A stretch of 64,000 nt of DNA from an uncultured Bacteroidales bacterium (lineage in GTDB: Bacteria > Bacteroidota > Bacteroidia > Bacteroidales > FEN-979), in the NCBI GenBank assembly GCA_903887775.1, contig CAISRB010000010.1, positions 30,200 through 94,199 on the forward strand, written 5' to 3'. Under the pieces are notes generated by a model. That model made no database searches. It worked only from the letters and a program-made list of their open reading frames with translations, and was not told where the DNA came from. Shown in pieces: positions 43,375-52,532 of the stretch (its first letter is position 1; each line of letters begins with the position of its first letter). The position numbers were made by a program, and so were the translations under genes.

Positions 43375-44571
43375 ATGGAACATTTCTTTTCTTATAAAAA
43401 AAACCCATGGTTAGGATATGCCATGGTTGGCCTTGTATTCCTTTTATTTTTATTTGCCGAGATTTTGAACAAGCGATTCTGGCTCTCCGATTTCGAAGTT
43501 TATTATAAATCGGCAGCCCGTATTCTCGAAGGTCAGAATCTTTACAGGATCAAAGCCGATGATTTTTATATTTTTAAATATTCCCCGGTCTCGGCTGTCT
43601 TTTTTATTCCCTTTGCAATTCTTCCTTTCTGGATCGCTAAAGTTGTTTACTGGTTATTTTATTCTTTCATCATGCTTGCCTGTATTCACCTGGCAATACG
43701 CATGGTATGGCCTGATCATACCGATAAACGCAACGGCAGTATCAATTCACTGGTATTACTGACCGGGCTGATCCTTATGGTTCATTTTCTAAGGGAATTA
43801 CATTTGGGACAGGTTAATTATATCCTGATGTTTCTTTACCTTCTCAGCTGCCGCTACCTCGTTGCCGGGAAACCTGGCGCTGTTGGCATTCTTGTTTCAA
43901 TCAGCCTGTTCATAAAACCATTCGCTCTGATATTCCTCCCTTATTTTTTATATAAGAAAAAGTGGAAGGAGCTGGCTTATGTATTCCTTTACACGATAAT
44001 CCTTGCAGCGGTTCCCCTGCTGTTCTATCGATCCTTTACAATGACTGCCAGTCAGTCTCTGGCATGGCTCCATGAGCTGTTTGTTGAACTCGGAAATAAA
44101 CAGGAGTTCAGCTTACCGGCTAATCAAACGATATTCAGCGTGATTGCAAGATATGCCTTCCTGGGGGGGATACTTACAACTCCTTTGCGTTTCGAGGTTT
44201 TCCAGTTACTGATACTCCTGCTGCTGGCCTTTCTTATGGTTGTTCTGATCAGAAGGGGGAATGGAATTTCTAAGCAGGAAATCACTGAAATGATATTTTT
44301 AACCGGGCTCATCCCCCTGCTTGCTTTCAGCGGCGAAAATTCCTTTGGACTTTTCCTCCTGGCGGTTGTTCTTATTTTGTATTCATTCAAAGATCTATCC
44401 TTGCCAATGAAAATACTGGCTATCATCGGCTTTGTATTTGTTGGTGGAAATATCCATGACCTCTGGGGCGACGAATTATCCGCATGGATCGACAAAGTCT
44501 CTCTTATCTCGCTGGGAGCAATGAGCCTTTGGTTTATAGTTGCAACACTCAGGTTCAGGAAACTTTGCTAA
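43375..44571 (+). CDS. Polytopic membrane protein, GT87/DUF2029-like mannosyltransferase
   Basis: The 398-residue protein has about ten hydrophobic helices. After the first helix comes the periplasmic loop SDFEVYYKSAARILEGQNLYR (in part FEVYYKSA), with the acidic D-x-(E) pair typical of GT-C glycosyltransferases of the GT87 (DUF2029) type. KYSPVSAVFFIPFAILPF follows. HFLRELHLGQVNYILMFLYLLS near 140-160 also fits that family. These enzymes use polyprenyl-phosphate sugars on the outer face of the inner membrane. The acceptor is unknown, and no capsule or lipoprotein glycosylation genes are adjacent. Confidence 0.78.
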   Translation: MEHFFSYKKNPWLGYAMVGLVFLLFLFAEILNKRFWLSDFEVYYKSAARILEGQNLYRIKADDFYIFKYSPVSAVFFIPFAILPFWIAKVVYWLFYSFIMLACIHLAIRMVWPDHTDKRNGSINSLVLLTGLILMVHFLRELHLGQVNYILMFLYLLSCRYLVAGKPGAVGILVSISLFIKPFALIFLPYFLYKKKWKELAYVFLYTIILAAVPLLFYRSFTMTASQSLAWLHELFVELGNKQEFSLPANQTIFSVIARYAFLGGILTTPLRFEVFQLLILLLLAFLMVVLIRRGNGISKQEITEMIFLTGLIPLLAFSGENSFGLFLLAVVLILYSFKDLSLPMKILAIIGFVFVGGNIHDLWGDELSAWIDKVSLISLGAMSLWFIVATLRFRKLC

Positions 44572-44603
44572 CCACCTGGTTCAGCCTCAGCAGTTATTAA
44601 TAT

Positions 44604-46064
44604 TTATTTATCTCTGATGATCAGCTTGCCTGAAAAGCTTTGGTTGTCTTGCGTCAGGCGCAGGAAATAGATTCCGCATGGCAGGTTGTCACGATAAAAA
44701 GTGACTGTTTGTCCGGAAATATTATTGATTTGTTTGATCGGCTGACCGCAGGAGTTGTAAACGGTTAAACATGCGTCTTTAAGAATTTTACCTGGCTTCA
44801 GGGTCGTTTCAGAGGAAAATGGATTAGGATAAGCAGATATAGTTTCTTCATTGTCAGGCAGATTCTGATCACCTATTCCCTGGGGATTCTTACGGATCCC
44901 GATTATTGCTTCCTGGCCTCTCGGATAGTATTCTTTATCATCGATTTTGTAATACCCGTTGAATTTTCCTCCCCACCCCCAGTTAAAATGGAACTGGTTG
45001 TTATTATTATATCCGTCGCACAAAAAACTATGGCCCCCCGGATTGGTCTTAGAAGTATCCTGGCCCCCATACATAACGGGACGTAGGGCGTCTATTTCGT
45101 CTTTGAGCATTTTTATCCAGTCGGCAGGGGAATAGTCCGCACTATCGACCCCTCTTAGGTTTGGATCATATCCGAAATACTTTTTCAGGGCATTTTCACT
45201 GCAAGTGTCATTAGGATCATGGTTCCTTGCAAGGGCACGGCCGCTGGTTTCGCGTGTCCCGTAATTAATGTCAAAGGAAACCCCGCAATGATACATCAAA
45301 ATTGCGACCGCGTCATTGGGACCAAGCAGGGAATCGGGCATATTATTCCACTGGTAAGTCGTATTTTTAAAATCTGCGGTTAAAATACCGTATGTTTTAT
45401 GTTTATAAGAATGTTCTCCCGTACCCTTTACAGGATTATTGTGGTATTTCATGATCATGGCCATTGCAGTTGCCACACAACCTGTCTGGGTTCGAAGTTT
45501 TTTGACCGAATCATAGGGGCATTTATCATTATAATAGGGTGACTGGTCCCACTTCAGTTTTACCAGAAAACTGTCTGCCTTGGCAGTCTTAAGGGAGGCA
45601 GATGAAGTACCGGCGTCAGAGAGTAAAACTTCCCATTCAGCTTTAATCTCAGGAGTTGCATTAAAATCCTGCTCAGTTACTTCTGCCATCTGCAGTTCAT
45701 ATCCTTTCAACCACCACGATAGATTTGCCGGGATATGTTCAGTTTCGAACGAAGACTCGGTTGAATAAGCCAAAATCGGGGAAACTGCATCATTGCCTGA
45801 TACAATGACAAAACCATGCGGGGTCGAAAAATTGAAGACATAAAAAGCGGCCAGAGTATTGGGTTTTTCAGCCAGACCGGCCTGTTTAAAGCCTGCTGAA
45901 TAAACCATGGTGGAAGCCGGAACGGTCGGGAACTGATTTCTGTCAATGTGGTTCGCAAAGAAATTGCCCGCTACGGTTCGTGCCATGTTCTCTTCTACCT
46001 GCTTTGCACTGGACATCCATGTTATTGATGTCATAAGAAGTATGAGTAAGTATAGTTTTTTCAT
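44604..46064 (-). CDS. C10-family cysteine peptidase (SpeB/interpain-like) with type IX sorting domain
   Basis: The 486-residue precursor has a signal peptide (about 1-20). An inhibitory propeptide of the Spi/PrtT type covers about 22-165 (ARTVAGNFFANH, FVIVSGNDAVSPILAYS). The peptidase has nucleophile C196 in RTQTGCVATAMAMIM and the general-base H345 in NPGGHSFLCDGY, followed by FHFNWGWGG. The end is a type A C-terminal sorting domain beginning SAYPNPFSSET near 412. It should be exported through Sec and the type IX system and be attached to or released from the surface. It is the second cargo of that system in this window. A -7 box lies upstream at 46130. Confidence 0.93.
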   Translation of the reverse strand: MKKLYLLILLMTSITWMSSAKQVEENMARTVAGNFFANHIDRNQFPTVPASTMVYSAGFKQAGLAEKPNTLAAFYVFNFSTPHGFVIVSGNDAVSPILAYSTESSFETEHIPANLSWWLKGYELQMAEVTEQDFNATPEIKAEWEVLLSDAGTSSASLKTAKADSFLVKLKWDQSPYYNDKCPYDSVKKLRTQTGCVATAMAMIMKYHNNPVKGTGEHSYKHKTYGILTADFKNTTYQWNNMPDSLLGPNDAVAILMYHCGVSFDINYGTRETSGRALARNHDPNDTCSENALKKYFGYDPNLRGVDSADYSPADWIKMLKDEIDALRPVMYGGQDTSKTNPGGHSFLCDGYNNNNQFHFNWGWGGKFNGYYKIDDKEYYPRGQEAIIGIRKNPQGIGDQNLPDNEETISAYPNPFSSETTLKPGKILKDACLTVYNSCGQPIKQINNISGQTVTFYRDNLPCGIYFLRLTQDNQSFSGKLIIRDK

Positions 46065-46129
46065 AAGGTGGTGATCTTAAGTTTGCTATTATTAAATTTT
46101 CCCGATTTTTCCTTATTGTGATTATTGAG

Positions 46130-46137
46130 CAAATATA
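46130..46137 (-). promoter_or_regulatory. -7 box of the C10 peptidase gene
   Basis: The minus strand reads TATATTTG, a TAnnTTTG match 66 bases upstream of the start codon. Confidence 0.5.
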
Positions 46138-46361
46138 CTTTAAACGCATTGCTTCATGAAACAGAAGAATGCAAAAGTTGGGCCAAACATTGCAGGCAAA
46201 TTATTAATGGAAGGCTTTGTGCCGCTAATCGTATGATTATCAGGCACTAAAAATAAATTATTAGTTGAAATACGGGAATTATTAACGAATTAGAAAAACT
46301 TCAGTGTGATATTTAAAAAAATAATCGCGCAGGTACGCGAAAACGCGACATTTAATTATTG

Positions 46362-46400
46362 CAAAAAGGGGATGTGTCAGATTTCAAATTCATCCCATCC
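46362..46400 (-). terminator. Terminator of the histidine kinase gene
   Basis: On the minus strand GGGATG (46396-46391) pairs with CATCCC (46374-46369), followed by CTTTTTG. It begins within ten bases of the kinase stop codon. Confidence 0.6.
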
Positions 46401-46405
46401 TTTGC

Positions 46406-49400
46406 TCACTTCGGTATTCCATCCATTAGGCCCGGCAGTGTAAAATAAAATGTGCTTCCCTTGCCTTCCCCGCTTTCAACCCTAAGCCTGCCGCCATTCT
46501 TTTCGACGAATTCCTTACTTATAATCAATCCAAGTCCTGTGCTGGGTTCACCTTCGGTGCCTTTGCGATTGGTTTGCAGATCGAGTCGGTATAAATTATC
46601 AACCAACGAAGGACTCATTCCGATACCAGTATCTTTGAAGGAGAATTCAACACTATTATCAATAGTTGATTTAGCCGAAACACTTACCTTTCCTCCCCTC
46701 GGCGTAAATTTAATAGCATTGGAAACGAGGTTTCGCATTACTGATTTCAACATGTTGCCATCGGCATAAACAGATATTTCCCCGGGAATATCAATAATCA
46801 GCTCAATCTCTTTAATTTTCGCTGGTTCTAACGCAAATGGTATAATAGATTCAACCACCGGAAGCAATTGAATTTTTTCGGGAGTGAAAGGGATTAATCC
46901 TTGCTGCATTCGTGACCATTCAAGAAGGTTTTCGAGCAGATTAAAGAGTTTGTTTGCAGCACCTCTCATACTCAAAGCCATCTTTTGAATCTCGTCGAGC
47001 CTCATTGTAGGTAAGTTTTCCACCAGCATTCGGGTAAAACCTAAAAGCGGTTGGAAAGGGCCACGCAGGTCGTGGGCCATGATGGAAATGAATTTATCTT
47101 TTTCTGCGTTCGTTTTAAAAAGTTGTTCGTTCTTAAGTTTTATTTCTTCTTCAGCCTGCTTGCGCCCGGTGATGTCACGGCCTATACCTACCAACCCAAT
47201 AATCTGGCCATCCTTGTTCTTCAATGGAAGTTTAGATGTGAGCAGATACCGTTTCTGTTTTTTCTCGTCAAAGATATATTCTTCCCTGTTAAGCACTGGC
47301 TTACCAGTTTGTATCACCTCCTGATCGTCAGCAAAGAAACTTTCAGCAAGTTCTTTTGGGTAAACCTCAAAATCAGTCTTGCCTAAAATTTCACTCTCTG
47401 ATTTCGCTCCCATGAAACGCACTTCAGCTAAGTTGACAAGTGTCTTGCGGCCGGCTGTGTCTTTCGAATAAATTGAATCCGGAATATTATCAATGAGCGT
47501 ACGTATCATTAATCGTTCATTATGAAGAGCTTCCTCTGCCTTTTTGCGTTCAGTAATATCGATAATAGTCCCGATTAATTTTACAGGCTGGTTATTTTTA
47601 TCCATCTTCAGCTCAGCCAAACCATGCACCCAAAGTTCCTCTCCATTTTTATGGTTTATGATTTTATATTCTTTTTCGAATCTTTGATGCTTCCCTAAAA
47701 CTTCCTTTGTGACATAATCAACCATTATGTCACGCCATTCTGGATGAACTATTGCTGCCCATCCTTCCAACGAGCGGATATAGGTTTCATCAATGCCAAA
47801 AATAGTATCAAGAATGGATGAGCTTGTCCATAAACCAGCCGAGATGTCCCAAACGAAGCTGCCTAAACGGGCAACTTCCTGAGCATCCCGAAGTGAAGCT
47901 TCACTTTCTTTCAGTACATTTTCAATGTGTATCAGTTCGGTGATATCATAAACCACAGTAAAACGGTATTTTTTATCCTGAATATAAATGTTTTCAGCCG
48001 ACAGCATGACATGCTTAGTATCGCCGTTCTTTGCTTTCAGTTTGGCTTCAGCATTGATTATCCTCCCATCGCTATCAGCATGCATTTGTATGGCGTTAGA
48101 CGATTCAGGGGTAAGTATGCCTAGCTCAAACGCAGTCTTACCTATTACTTCATTTTTTTCAAATCCAAATAGCTTGTAAAACACCTCATTAACTTCAATA
48201 TATTGTCTTGTTTCCAGATCGCTTAACCCGCAGGCAGAGGGATTGATATGAAATAATTTCGAAAACTTTTCTTCTGATAATCTGAGCTGTGAAATGTCCT
48301 TCGTGACTCCGAAAATTGCAGGTTTCCCATTCCAGGATCCAAGGGTAACTCTTGTTTCAACCGGAATCTGTACGCCCGATTTTGTTTGAACAGGAATAGG
48401 GCAAAGTTGTGCGGATCCCATTAGCATTTCGCCAACAATTCTTCCAGCCTCGTCACGGCGATCAGGCGGATGAATCATTAGGACCGGCTTTCTGAAAAGT
48501 TCATCCCTTGTATAGCCAAGGCGGTCGTACACAGTAGAATTTGCATGAATGACATTTCCCTGCTCATCAAGTACAAAAAGAAACTCATCTATAGTATTAA
48601 AAAAGGTTTCATAATTCTGACGGGTTTGCTCCATTAGTTCTTCTGCCTTCTTTCGTTCAGTTACATCCATGATAAAACCTATTCTGCAATTTCTGCCGTC
48701 CAGGGTGGTGGAATATCCAGCTATATCAGCATAAAAAATCTTACCGTCTTTTCGCAGACAAGGCAGGGCGTTCGAAATAGATTTCTCACTACGCCCCTGA
48801 GACTCAAATTCGCTTATCACCTTTTCAATCGAATCCTTTGGGTGAAAATCGGCTAAGCTCAACTTTGAAATCTCTTCATCTTTATAACCAAATAATTTGC
48901 ATGCAGTTAAATTAGAAAAAACACATTTATGAGTTTCGATGTCGAAGGCTAAAATGCCAAGTGTGTTACCTTTCAACAGAACACGATATTTTTCTTCTGA
49001 CACGACTAAAGCTTGATTCGCCAACTTGAGTTCTTTGATATCATTGACTGAACCAACCAGATTTGTACAAACTCCTTTGTTATTATAAACAGGTATGATG
49101 CTAACCTGCCCGACTACCTGCCCGCGAGGATATTCTGAAACCTCTTCCCATTGGACCATTCTCTTCTCGTCAATTGCCTGTTTGCATTTTCCCATCACCA
49201 TCGTTAAAGAAGGTTCTGGAATCACCTCGTTCACCATTTTGCCCAAAACCTGCTCCTGAGTTAAACCAGTAATGTTGCAAAATGCCTGGTTAATCGAAAT
49301 GAAACGATATTTGTTATCAGCCTCGACTGTCAATTGGAAGATGACATCGTTAACAGTGTTATAGATGGAAGACAGTCGTTGTTCGCTTGCCCGCAACATT

Positions 49401-49522
49401 TCAGCTTCCTTTTTGAGTTCCTTGATTTCTCTTTCGTATGATATTTTTAATTGGTCATTCTCCTTTACTAATTCCTGCAACTCTTTAAGAAGTTGTGGCT
49501 TAGTTTTATTCAGAGTATCCAT
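46406..49522 (-). CDS. Soluble multi-PAS sensor histidine kinase (orphan)
   Basis: From ATG 49520-49522 there are 1038 residues with no membrane segment. An N-terminal coiled coil (about 5-45) leads into six PAS domains in series, each opening like 'SEEKYRxLLxxxxLGI' and most followed by a PAC motif such as GxxxDITERKKAEE. The kinase core has the H-box FISIMAHDLRGPFQPLLGF (phospho-acceptor H817), an N-box NLVSNAIKFTPRGG, a G1 box KDTGIGM and a G2 box STGLGLIISKEFVE. It should sense small molecules, redox state or oxygen in the cytoplasm through the PAS domains. No response regulator gene is adjacent. The frame continues to 49696 but the added residues are unlike the family. Confidence 0.93.
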   Translation of the reverse strand: MDTLNKTKPQLLKELQELVKENDQLKISYEREIKELKKEAEMLRASEQRLSSIYNTVNDVIFQLTVEADNKYRFISINQAFCNITGLTQEQVLGKMVNEVIPEPSLTMVMGKCKQAIDEKRMVQWEEVSEYPRGQVVGQVSIIPVYNNKGVCTNLVGSVNDIKELKLANQALVVSEEKYRVLLKGNTLGILAFDIETHKCVFSNLTACKLFGYKDEEISKLSLADFHPKDSIEKVISEFESQGRSEKSISNALPCLRKDGKIFYADIAGYSTTLDGRNCRIGFIMDVTERKKAEELMEQTRQNYETFFNTIDEFLFVLDEQGNVIHANSTVYDRLGYTRDELFRKPVLMIHPPDRRDEAGRIVGEMLMGSAQLCPIPVQTKSGVQIPVETRVTLGSWNGKPAIFGVTKDISQLRLSEEKFSKLFHINPSACGLSDLETRQYIEVNEVFYKLFGFEKNEVIGKTAFELGILTPESSNAIQMHADSDGRIINAEAKLKAKNGDTKHVMLSAENIYIQDKKYRFTVVYDITELIHIENVLKESEASLRDAQEVARLGSFVWDISAGLWTSSSILDTIFGIDETYIRSLEGWAAIVHPEWRDIMVDYVTKEVLGKHQRFEKEYKIINHKNGEELWVHGLAELKMDKNNQPVKLIGTIIDITERKKAEEALHNERLMIRTLIDNIPDSIYSKDTAGRKTLVNLAEVRFMGAKSESEILGKTDFEVYPKELAESFFADDQEVIQTGKPVLNREEYIFDEKKQKRYLLTSKLPLKNKDGQIIGLVGIGRDITGRKQAEEEIKLKNEQLFKTNAEKDKFISIMAHDLRGPFQPLLGFTRMLVENLPTMRLDEIQKMALSMRGAANKLFNLLENLLEWSRMQQGLIPFTPEKIQLLPVVESIIPFALEPAKIKEIELIIDIPGEISVYADGNMLKSVMRNLVSNAIKFTPRGGKVSVSAKSTIDNSVEFSFKDTGIGMSPSLVDNLYRLDLQTNRKGTEGEPSTGLGLIISKEFVEKNGGRLRVESGEGKGSTFYFTLPGLMDGIPK

Positions 49523-49789
49523 AATATTGTCATTTTCAACTAGTAAAAATACATCTGAAAAACAACTAAACCTAATAATGAATGACAACCTGGCTCTGAA
49601 AAATGAAAAGTTTTGGAAAAAAAACCACTCCTTATGGAATGGCCTGAATAAAGTGAGCGGAAGCGGCAACGAAATTGTGCATCGAGGTATTGGCATAATA
49701 ATGCCCTAATCTTCATCAATCACATTAAATATTAATTTACTTTTACTAATATTGCTTAAAATCAGATGTGATGAATCGAATTAAAAAAA

Positions 49790-51409
49790 ATGGCCAAACA
49801 ATCCAAATCCACCGCCAAGGCTGATATTCCCTTCGAAGACAAACTATGGAATGCAGCCAATGAACTTCGTGGAGCGGTAGCGGAGAATCAATACAAGGAT
49901 TACGTTTTGTCCCTGCTCTTTGTAAAGCACCTCTCGGAACGATATGAAATTCGTTACTCCGAGTTGCAAAAGCAACTGAATGACTCCAAATCGGATTACT
50001 ATTCCACCGACAAGAAGGAAATCAGCTATGTCCTTGAAGACCCTCTGGAATACCAATCGAAGAACGTGTATAAGCTGCCCCGGGAAGCAACGTGGTCATA
50101 CTTGCTGGAAAATGCCAATCAGGACGACATCAAGGTGAAGGTGGATAATGCCTTTATTGCCATTGATGATTTGTTAGCAGAAAGGGAGCCCGACCACAAG
50201 GGGCTTCTTCCGCCCATATTTGTTAAGAGCCAATTATCGCCAGTGCAGGTGGCAGGACTCATAAACCTGTTTTCATCCGAAGAGTTTTCCGAATCGAAAC
50301 ACCCGGAAACCGACCTGTATGGAAGGATTTATGAATATTACATCGGCAAGTTTGCGATGGCAGAAGGCAGCGGTGGTGGTCAATTCTTCACTCCCAGCAG
50401 CATTGTCCGCCTTCTTGTAGAAATGATTGAACCATTGAGCGGACGCATAATGGATGTAGCCATCGGCTCAGGCGGGATGATGGTTCAGTCGGTGAAGTTC
50501 CTGAAAGCTCACAATTCAAATCCCAACTATATGGTTTACGGGCAGGAGCGGTACGAAGGCACCCTTCGGTTGTGCAAGATGAACCTGCTGCTTCGAAATA
50601 TGAATTTTCAGGTCAAACTCGGGGATTCTTTGCTCGATGATAAATTTCCGGAAATTTCAGGTAAGGATGGTGCGGATTACTTTCTGATGAATCCGCCTTT
50701 TAACGTCAAGCAGTGGCATCCCGAGATGCTGGGAGATAATGACCCGCGAATTTTTGGAGCCAAAGAACTCTTTACCACCAATGGTAATGCCAACTATATG
50801 TGGTTCCAGACCATCTGGTATCACCTGAGCCCAAGAGGAACAGCTGGGGTTGTGATGGCAAACGGGGCAATGACCACGGGCAATGCCGGCGAAAAGAACG
50901 TACGGGAGCATATGATAACCCAAGAGATGATTGATTGCATCGTTCAACTTCCCGAGAAACTGTTCCTGACGACAGGAATTCCTGCCTGCCTTTTTATTTT
51001 AAGCAAAAATCGTGACGGCAAGGATGGGGTTCATCGGGAGCGGAGAAACGAAATCCTGTTCATCGATGCCCGAAAACTTGGGACAATGGTCACGCGGAAA
51101 CTGCGTGCTTTCAGTGATGATGATATTGCCAAGGTTGCCAATGCCTACCATCAGTGGCGGAATGTTGGCGGGAATCATCAGGATGTCGATGGTTTCTGCA
51201 AAAGCGCGTCATTGGAAGAAGTTGAAAAGCAGAAATTAGTTCTTACACCCGGAAGGTACGTCGGCACCGAAGAAGAAGAGGATGGCGGCATCCCGTTTGA
51301 AGAAAAAATGGCAGCCCTTACTGCCAAGCTTAACGAACAGTTCACACGGAGCAATGAGCTTCAGCAGTTGATACAACAAAATTTAAAAAGCCTGAGCAAT
51401 GGAAGTTAA
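49790..51409 (+). CDS. hsdM: Type I restriction-modification system, methyltransferase subunit HsdM
   Basis: HsdM makes N6-methyladenine in the site chosen by HsdS. The 539-residue protein has the HsdM N-terminal helical domain (FEDKLWNAANELRGAVAENQYKDYVL, seen as KLWNAANELRG, about 16-28). The SAM motif is GRIMDVAIGSGGMM near 219-232, and the catalytic N-P-P-F is in YFLMNPPFNVKQW near 300. GGQFFTPSSIVRLLVEM near 196-212 is a standard HsdM signature. It leads the operon. The 3' end overlaps the nuclease gene by 11 bases. A weak TAATATTG box lies at 49747-49754. Confidence 0.95.
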   Translation: MAKQSKSTAKADIPFEDKLWNAANELRGAVAENQYKDYVLSLLFVKHLSERYEIRYSELQKQLNDSKSDYYSTDKKEISYVLEDPLEYQSKNVYKLPREATWSYLLENANQDDIKVKVDNAFIAIDDLLAEREPDHKGLLPPIFVKSQLSPVQVAGLINLFSSEEFSESKHPETDLYGRIYEYYIGKFAMAEGSGGGQFFTPSSIVRLLVEMIEPLSGRIMDVAIGSGGMMVQSVKFLKAHNSNPNYMVYGQERYEGTLRLCKMNLLLRNMNFQVKLGDSLLDDKFPEISGKDGADYFLMNPPFNVKQWHPEMLGDNDPRIFGAKELFTTNGNANYMWFQTIWYHLSPRGTAGVVMANGAMTTGNAGEKNVREHMITQEMIDCIVQLPEKLFLTTGIPACLFILSKNRDGKDGVHRERRNEILFIDARKLGTMVTRKLRAFSDDDIAKVANAYHQWRNVGGNHQDVDGFCKSASLEEVEKQKLVLTPGRYVGTEEEEDGGIPFEEKMAALTAKLNEQFTRSNELQQLIQQNLKSLSNGS

Positions 51410-52532
51410 TTCAGATTACCTGAAAATATTGCAGGGGCTGAAGGAGAAAATAATTCAGACCCGGCAGCGGGTTTCAATTTCCGCCAATGCACAGTTGCTT
51501 TCCCTTTACTGGGAAATAGGAAGGACGATTGCCACAATGGAAGGTGAGCAGGGTTGGGGCGCAAAAACAGTCGAGAAATTATCCATCGACCTGAAGACGT
51601 CCTTCCCGGAGATGAAAGGACTTTCCCCGCGTAATCTCCGCTATATGCGTGATTTTTCAAACGCATATCCACACTTTACGTTATCGGCATCCCCGGTGGA
51701 ATTATTGCAGCAACCTGCTGCAATAACACAAAGTCCTGACATCCAAACTGGTATAATTTTGCAGCAAGCTGCTGCAAAATTGGATGCCACATCCATCACG
51801 AACCTTGAACTGGCACAGATACCGTGGTCAGACCATCAGGTTTTACTGGATAAAGTGAAAAATGCTGACTCACGGGCTTTCTACATCCAGCAAATTATCA
51901 AAAACGGTTGGAGCCGAAATGTACTTGTTCACCAAATCACCAGCAAACTATTCCAGAGGCAGGGCAAGGCATTGAGCAATTTTGAGCTGACCCTGCCCAA
52001 TCCACAATCCGACCTTGCCACGGAAACGCTGAAAAACCCCTATCTCTTCGATTTCCTGAATATGGATGCAGAAGCCAAGGAACGTGAAGTGGAAGCTGCG
52101 TTGATTCAGCATATCCGCAAATTTTTGCTGGAACTGGGCAGGGGCTTTGCTTATGTCGGGAACCAATTCAATCTGAACGTGGCAGGCGATGACTTTTTCA
52201 CCGACCTGCTTTTCTTCAACTTTCACCTGAATTGTTTCGTGGTATTTGAACTGAAGGTGGGCGATTTCCAGCCTGAATTTGCCGGGAAGCTGAATTTCTA
52301 CATCAACTGCATCGATGAACAAATCAAAGGCAAAGAGCACCATCCCACCATTGGTGTATTGCTCTGTAAAACGCCCAATCAAACGGTTATCAAATACTCA
52401 CTGAAAAGCATTGGCACGCCCATTGGAGTAGCTGATTATGAACTGCGGAAAACCCTGCCGAAGAAACTGGCAAAGCAGATGCCAACCATCGAGGAACTGG
52501 AAGAACAAATGAAAACGGTAAAGGACGAATAG
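51399..52532 (+). CDS. DUF1016/YhcG-family PDDEXK nuclease embedded in the restriction operon
   Basis: The 377-residue protein has the DUF1016 N-terminal domain (ISANAQLLSLYWEIGRTIA, KGLSPRNLRYMRDF, about 25-90) and the YhcG-type nuclease domain near 180-350. The likely catalytic set is D in GDDFFTDLLFF near 263-269 and the E-x-K of FVVFELKVGDF near 281-284, as in PDDEXK enzymes. Its job in type I loci is not established to my knowledge. Between the domains, about residues 100-130 are an insert coded by DNA with two related palindromes (LLQQPAAITQ and ILQQAAAKLD). It starts inside hsdM, and hsdS begins directly after its stop. Confidence 0.9.
   Translation: MEVNSDYLKILQGLKEKIIQTRQRVSISANAQLLSLYWEIGRTIATMEGEQGWGAKTVEKLSIDLKTSFPEMKGLSPRNLRYMRDFSNAYPHFTLSASPVELLQQPAAITQSPDIQTGIILQQAAAKLDATSITNLELAQIPWSDHQVLLDKVKNADSRAFYIQQIIKNGWSRNVLVHQITSKLFQRQGKALSNFELTLPNPQSDLATETLKNPYLFDFLNMDAEAKEREVEAALIQHIRKFLLELGRGFAYVGNQFNLNVAGDDFFTDLLFFNFHLNCFVVFELKVGDFQPEFAGKLNFYINCIDEQIKGKEHHPTIGVLLCKTPNQTVIKYSLKSIGTPIGVADYELRKTLPKKLAKQMPTIEELEEQMKTVKDE
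51702..51726. repeat. Palindrome 1 in the DUF1016 gene
   Basis: TTATTGCAGCA, spacer ACC, then TGCTGCAATAA: 11-bp perfect arms. Confidence 0.93.
51755..51781. repeat. Palindrome 2 in the DUF1016 gene
   Basis: AATTTTGCAGCA, spacer AGC, then TGCTGCAAAATT: 12-bp perfect arms. It shares the core TTGCAGCA-N3-TGCTGCAA with palindrome 1, 53 bases away start to start. Confidence 0.93.

Larger units (their letters stand above)
46065..46405. other. AT-rich intergenic region between the C10 peptidase and the histidine kinase (341 bases)
   Basis: Both flanking genes are on the minus strand. The region holds the peptidase promoter box (46130-46137) and the kinase terminator (46362-46400). The segment 46150-46360 is AT-rich without a coding frame. 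It includes a CGCG-rich patch near 46326-46349 (TCGCG and CGCGA around six bases). I recognise no RNA gene. Confidence 0.6.
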
